DNA from: a virus
Virus record (IMG/VR): IMGVR_UViG_3300042364_000225
Location: 1 to 35,122 of that record
Strand: one strand, 5' to 3'
Length of the DNA stretch: 35,122 nt
How positions within the stretch are numbered: position 1 is the first letter of the stretch; every line of letters starts with the position of its first letter. A program made the translations under genes and the position numbers. This document shows, piece by piece, positions 32,736 through 35,122 of this stretch. Under the pieces are notes generated by a model. That model did no database searches, had not been told where the DNA came from, and was given only the letters and a program-made list of their open reading frames with translations.

Positions 32736-32922
32736 CCGACGCTCCCCGCTCCTCGTCACCCGCGACGAGGCCGCGCGGCGGCTCGGGCTCGACCGCGTCT
32801 CGCGCAGGCCCGAGCGCGTGGTCCGAGAGATGGTCGCCCGCGGAGAACTCCGAGGGGTCGCCGTGGGCCGTTGGGTCATGGTCGAGGCCGAGAGCATTGA
32901 TCGGTGGATCGCATCCCGCTAG
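32713..32922 (+). CDS. Excisionase-like HTH protein next to integrase
   Basis: A 69-residue protein with a MerR/excisionase-type winged helix (LLVTRDEAARRLGLDRVSRRPERVVREMVARGELRGVAVGRWVMVEAESIDRWIAS). The ending 'v.rw.mV...siDrWI' is typical of excisionase-family domains. It overlaps the nuclease gene by 23 bases and ends 9 bases before the integrase, so it is the best candidate for the recombination directionality factor. The other HTH protein at 22529 is the alternative. Confidence 0.7.
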   Translation: MQPKPQGDRRSPLLVTRDEAARRLGLDRVSRRPERVVREMVARGELRGVAVGRWVMVEAESIDRWIASR

Positions 32923-32931
32923 GGTGACTGC

Positions 32932-34110
32932 ATGGAGCCACCGAAACTAGAGCGGCGCGAGGACGGGTACTACCGCGTCCGATGGACAGACGGCGCAGGC
33001 AAGCGCCGCGAGCGGTCCTTCGGCGCCGACCGACGCGCCGCGCGGAACCGATACCTCGCGTGGGTCAACCAGTGGCGATCAGACCCGATGGTGCGTGACC
33101 CCGGCGACACGGGCCCGCTCACCGTCGCGCTCGCCGTCGAGCGCTACGAGGCGCACGCCGCGACCTACTACGCGGGCTCGCGCGAGGTGCTCAACATCCG
33201 CCACACGCTCCGCGCGCTCGTTGAGGTCGCGGGCGACACGCTCGCGAGCGAGATCGGGCCCGAGACGATCGACGCCTACCGCGAGCTTCAGGTCGCGCGC
33301 GACATCTCGTTGGGGGTCATCAACCAAAGGGTGCGCACGATCCGCCGCGCGTGGAAGTGGCTCGCGAGCAAGAGGCTCGTCTCGATCGAGTCGTGGCAGT
33401 GCCTCTGCGCGCTCGAGCCGCTGCGCCGCGGGCGATGCGCCGCCCGAGTCACTGAGCCCGTACGGCCCGTCGCCGACAGCGTCGTGGAGCGCACCTGCGA
33501 CGCGCTGCCGCCGTCGATCGCAGCGATGGTCAGGCTTCAGCGGATCACGGGCATGAGGCCCGGCGAGGTCTGCGCGATGGAGTGGCGCGAGATCGACCGC
33601 AGCGGCGAGGTGTGGGTCTACGAGCCCCGCCACCACAAGACGGCGCACCACGGCCACCGCCGCCGCGTCATGCTTGGCCCGCGCGCGCAGGCGATCCTCG
33701 CGCCGCTCGTCGGCCTCGCGATCGGTGGGCGCGTGTTCTCGCCGAACCTCGCGATGGAGGAGCGCGACGAGGCCGCGCGCACCGCCTACGAGCCGCCCGA
33801 GGGCGCGCACGACTACAGAACCTGGCGTTGCTATCAGTCGCGCCTCGCAGCACGCCCGAGGCGATCCGACCGCGGCGACGAGTGGACCACCGTCTCGTTC
33901 GCGCAGGCGATCCGCAGGGCCGCTCAGGCGGCGGGCGAGCCGCACTGGAGCCCGAACCAGTTGAGGCACTCGGCGGCGACCGAGGCGAGGCGCGGCGGCG
34001 GGCTCGATGTCGCGCAGCTCCTCCTCGGGCACCGTCACGCCGAGGTCACCGAGGTCTATGCGGAGACGGACCTCGCGCGGCTTCGCGAGTGGGTGCGCCG
34101 GCACGGCTGA
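32932..34110 (+). CDS. Tyrosine-family integrase
   Basis: A 392-residue site-specific recombinase. It has an N-terminal arm-binding part, a core-binding SAM-like domain (about 60-165) and a catalytic domain with Arg209 (TGMRPGE), a Lys in HHKTAHHGHRR, Arg345 (NQLRHSAAT), His367 (LGHRH) and nucleophile Tyr376. The residue normally His in box II (HxLRH) is Asn342 here. 'VYEPRHHKTAHHGHRRRVMLGPRAQAIL' and the box order match, from memory, planctomycete integrases. The attP site follows the gene. Confidence 0.92.
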   Translation: MEPPKLERREDGYYRVRWTDGAGKRRERSFGADRRAARNRYLAWVNQWRSDPMVRDPGDTGPLTVALAVERYEAHAATYYAGSREVLNIRHTLRALVEVAGDTLASEIGPETIDAYRELQVARDISLGVINQRVRTIRRAWKWLASKRLVSIESWQCLCALEPLRRGRCAARVTEPVRPVADSVVERTCDALPPSIAAMVRLQRITGMRPGEVCAMEWREIDRSGEVWVYEPRHHKTAHHGHRRRVMLGPRAQAILAPLVGLAIGGRVFSPNLAMEERDEAARTAYEPPEGAHDYRTWRCYQSRLAARPRRSDRGDEWTTVSFAQAIRRAAQAAGEPHWSPNQLRHSAATEARRGGGLDVAQLLLGHRHAEVTEVYAETDLARLREWVRRHG

Positions 34111-34140
34111 CTGTCGCGGACTGTCGCAGTCTGTCGCGAA
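34111..34140. repeat. Three tandem CTGTCGC decamers (candidate arm-type sites)
   Basis: Immediately after the integrase stop, three 10-bp units read CTGTCGCGGA, CTGTCGCAGT and CTGTCGCGAA. One-turn phasing 70-100 bases from the att core suits cooperative binding of the integrase N-terminal domain or of an excisionase. Confidence 0.55.
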
Positions 34141-34153
34141 CTACACCAACGCG

Positions 34154-34177
34154 ATTGGGGCAAAACTGGGGGAAAAA
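34154..34177. repeat. Left copy of ATTGGGGCAAAA / TGGGGGAAAA motif pair
   Basis: ATTGGGGCAAAA is at 34154-34165 and TGGGGGAAAA at 34167-34176. The same two words occur in the opposite order at 34406-34426, on the other side of the att core. They may be further arm-type or bending-protein sites of attP. Confidence 0.4.
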
Positions 34178-34210
34178 CGAGAGCGGCGCGCATAAACCTG
34201 CGCGCCGCAA

Positions 34211-34254
34211 AGCGGGAGACGGGATTCGAACCCGCGACATTCAGCTTGGGAAGC
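34211..34254 (-). other. attP core: 3' half of a tRNA-Gly(CCC) gene
   Basis: On the minus strand this stretch reads as the tRNA from the end of the anticodon stem to the discriminator base. It contains loop TTCCCAA (anticodon CCC), stem GCTGA, T arm GCGGG-TTCGAAT-CCCGT, acceptor CTCCCGC and T73. Upstream of the loop only two bases still pair, so homology stops there. A tRNA 3' half beside the integrase is the usual attP arrangement: insertion would restore the host tRNA gene. The right and left limits are estimated from where tRNA pairing ends. Confidence 0.85.
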
Positions 34255-34525
34255 ATCTGAAGGCCAGAATCGGACCTTGCCCGACTCTGACCGACATTGA
34301 CGGACCTTCACCGCAAGTGACGCTCCGAGCGGGTGTTGCGACCGTTCCCGCGCAGAACGACGATGACGGACGCTGACCGAGATAACCCGACCTCGACGGA
34401 TCGTGTGGGGGAAAATTGGGGCAAAATCGTCCGCGGCGAACCTCGTCGGCCATCGACTCGATGCGCTGGGCGTCCAAAGACTCGCCGCCGACCCCGCAAG
34501 CGACACGCTCCAGAGGCGAGGCCGC
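34255..34525. other. Gene-free stretch between attP and the iteron arrays
   Basis: No credible gene is seen; open frames here lack ribosome sites and have no domain. Apart from the motif pair at 34406-34426, nothing structured was recognised. Confidence 0.5.
34406..34426. repeat. Right copy of TGGGGGAAAA / ATTGGGGCAAAA motif pair
   Basis: TGGGGGAAAA (34406-34415) runs straight into ATTGGGGCAAAA (34415-34426), the reverse order of the pair at 34154-34177. Confidence 0.4.
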
Positions 34526-34629
34526 GTCCGCATCCTGTCCGCATTTTGTCCGCTTCGATGCGGACATCTGTCCGCTTTTCGTCCGCATTCTGTCCGCTTT
34601 GATTCGGACAGATGTCCAACGATGTCCGC
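34526..34629. repeat. Iteron array A, GTCCGC with 11-bp period
   Basis: GTCCGC occurs at 34526, 34537, 34548, 34570, 34581 and 34592, and a GTCC at 34614, all separated by exactly 11 or 22 bases; another is at 34624. Inverted copies fill the skipped slots, giving a palindrome GCGGACA-TC-TGTCCGC (34560-34575) and a weaker one at 34606-34617. Repeats on one face of the helix imply cooperative protein binding, as at an origin, packaging site or centromere-like site. Confidence 0.75.
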
Positions 34630-34676
34630 ACGCCGACGCGTGCGAGAGGTGGCCGGCACGGCGTCGACGGTGCCGC

Positions 34677-34691
34677 GAAACTCCGAGTTTC
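34677..34691. promoter_or_regulatory. 15-bp palindrome GAAACTCCGAGTTTC
   Basis: Perfect 7-bp arms flank one central base. It is copy one of a motif GAAAYTCCGARTTTC that recurs at 34880 and 34896. It lies between iteron arrays A and B and looks like a dimeric protein binding site. Confidence 0.55.
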
Positions 34692-34729
34692 AGGCCGAAC
34701 CGCGTTCTGAGCGTTCTAGAGGGGTTCGT

Positions 34730-34791
34730 GTCCGCTTTTCGTCCGCATCGTGTCCGCTTTTCGTCCGCATTGATTCGGACATCTGTCCGAA
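34730..34791. repeat. Iteron array B, GTCCGC with 11-bp period
   Basis: GTCCGC occurs at 34730, 34741, 34752 and 34763, then GTCCGA at 34785, again in steps of 11 or 22. The array ends in the 18-bp palindrome TTCGGACATCTGTCCGAA (34774-34791). It is built like array A, about 100 bases away. Confidence 0.75.
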
Positions 34792-34810
34792 ACGAGCGTG
34801 ACCACAGAAC

Positions 34811-34837
34811 AGGACAGGAGAGGACAGGACAGGAGGG
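34811..34837. repeat. Polypurine tandem repeat AGGACAGGAN
   Basis: Two 10-bp units AGGACAGGAG and AGGACAGGAC, followed by AGGAGGGA, make an almost pure purine strand. It contains a 19-base mirror repeat (34811-34829), a kind of sequence that can form triplex DNA. Confidence 0.5.
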
Positions 34838-34879
34838 ATCATCCGAAGCAGGAATATTCCTAGTATTACTATAGTGGCG

Positions 34880-34910
34880 GAAATTCCGAATTTCGGAAAC
34901 TCCGAATTTC
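34880..34910. promoter_or_regulatory. Two tandem GAAAYTCCGARTTTC palindromes
   Basis: GAAATTCCGAATTTC (34880-34894) and GAAACTCCGAATTTC (34896-34910) are 16 bases apart and match the palindrome at 34677. The junction forms a further inverted repeat TTCCGAA-T-TTCGGAA (34884-34898). The region is AT-richer than the rest of the genome, and a small hairpin CTGCG/CGCAG follows at 34911-34925. Confidence 0.6.
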
Positions 34911-34940
34911 CTGCGTTGAGCGCAGCGATGCCAGGGGGTC

Positions 34941-34998
34941 GAGCTCCGCACATTGTGCGTCGAGCTCCGCACATTGGCATCGTGAGCTCCGCACATTG
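34941..34998. repeat. Three 15-bp direct repeats GAGCTCCGCACATTG
   Basis: Identical copies start at 34941, 34962 and 34984, spaced 21 and 22 bases (two helical turns). The last runs into the sequence present at both window ends. On the circular molecule they lie about 400 bases before the terminase gene. Confidence 0.75.
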
Positions 34999-35122
34999 TG
35001 CGCGCACGATCACATCGGTCGTGTGATTGTGCAGGTTGTGGCTTGCGTTCCCGGCTGGCCGTGAGATGATCCCCGAGTCGTCGGTCCGCGCGCCCCTGTG
35101 GCGCTGCGATGCCCGATGCACC
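34996..35122. repeat. Direct terminal repeat, right copy
   Basis: This stretch is identical to bases 1-127 and shows that the sequence closes into a circle. Confidence 0.95.

Noticed and set aside
34211-34260. A functional tRNA gene
   Set aside because: Only the 3' half is present; the acceptor 5' strand, D arm and 5' anticodon stem are missing, so it is an att site.
34416-34874. Rightward open frames over the iteron arrays
   Set aside because: They are repetitive, overlap each other in several frames, and lack start signals.
34241-34996. Long open frame of about 250 codons on the minus strand across the repeat region
   Set aside because: Its translation simply repeats short words such as RTKSGQ and RIKADRM because it reads through the iterons; it has no ribosome site and no domain.
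34526-34998. CRISPR-like array or diversity-generating template repeat
   Set aside because: The repeat words are only 6-15 bp at helical spacing without unique 25-40 bp spacers, and no reverse transcriptase gene exists in the window.

Overview
The window is one complete, circularly closed genome of a temperate tailed phage with siphovirus-type morphology genes. The first 127 bases and the last 127 bases (34996-35122) are identical, so the molecule assembled as a circle with about 34,995 unique bases. The genome is GC-rich. The tyrosine integrase resembles, from memory, the planctomycete integrase family, and several small proteins have the look of planctomycete prophage genes. A planctomycete host (perhaps Phycisphaerae) is therefore my best guess, but this is inference.

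Layout. (1) 395-9038, rightward packaging, head and tail-tube genes: GpA-like large terminase, a zinc-ribbon protein, an unknown protein, a gpW-like connector, a lambda-type portal, a prohead protease fused to the major capsid protein, a DUF2190-like decoration protein, a head-tail adaptor, a tail completion protein, the tail tube, and two overlapping tail-chaperone frames with a possible -1 frameshift. (2) 9052-13811, a fibre and lysis-like cassette: a BppU-like protein, a collagen/beta-repeat fibre, a Kelch-like protein, very small proteins, a holin-like protein and a lipoprotein-like protein. (3) 13816-21475, tail completion, tape measure, three unknown tail-end proteins including a 669-residue protein with about 50 cysteines, a zinc-binding protein, a metallophosphoesterase and an SprT-like HEXXH protein.

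(4) 21438-22394 is the only leftward block: a membrane protein and a LexA/CI-type self-cleaving repressor. The 134-bp divergent region beside it carries repeated CGGTAG-type half-sites and a rightward promoter. (5) 22529-32922, the rightward early operon: an HTH protein, a Red-like exonuclease and annealing-protein pair, an SSB-like protein, a ParB-like protein, an SF2 helicase, a CHC2/TOPRIM primase, a replication-initiation-like protein, DUF6378, small unknown proteins, a PD-(D/E)XK resolvase-like nuclease and an excisionase-like HTH protein. No DNA polymerase was recognised, so replication probably depends on the host polymerase. (6) 32932-34254, the integrase followed by an attP site lying in the 3' half of a tRNA-Gly(CCC) gene.

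(7) 34255-34995 plus 1-394 is about 1.1 kb without genes. It is packed with helically phased repeats: two 11-bp-period arrays, three 15-bp palindromes, three 15-bp direct repeats at 21-22 bp spacing, polypurine decamers and 21-bp and 10-bp repeats just before the terminase. It is the strongest candidate for the replication origin, packaging site or partition-like control region. It and a pair of matching RNA hairpins at 26041-26111 are the least explained parts of the genome. No endolysin and no small terminase subunit were recognised.
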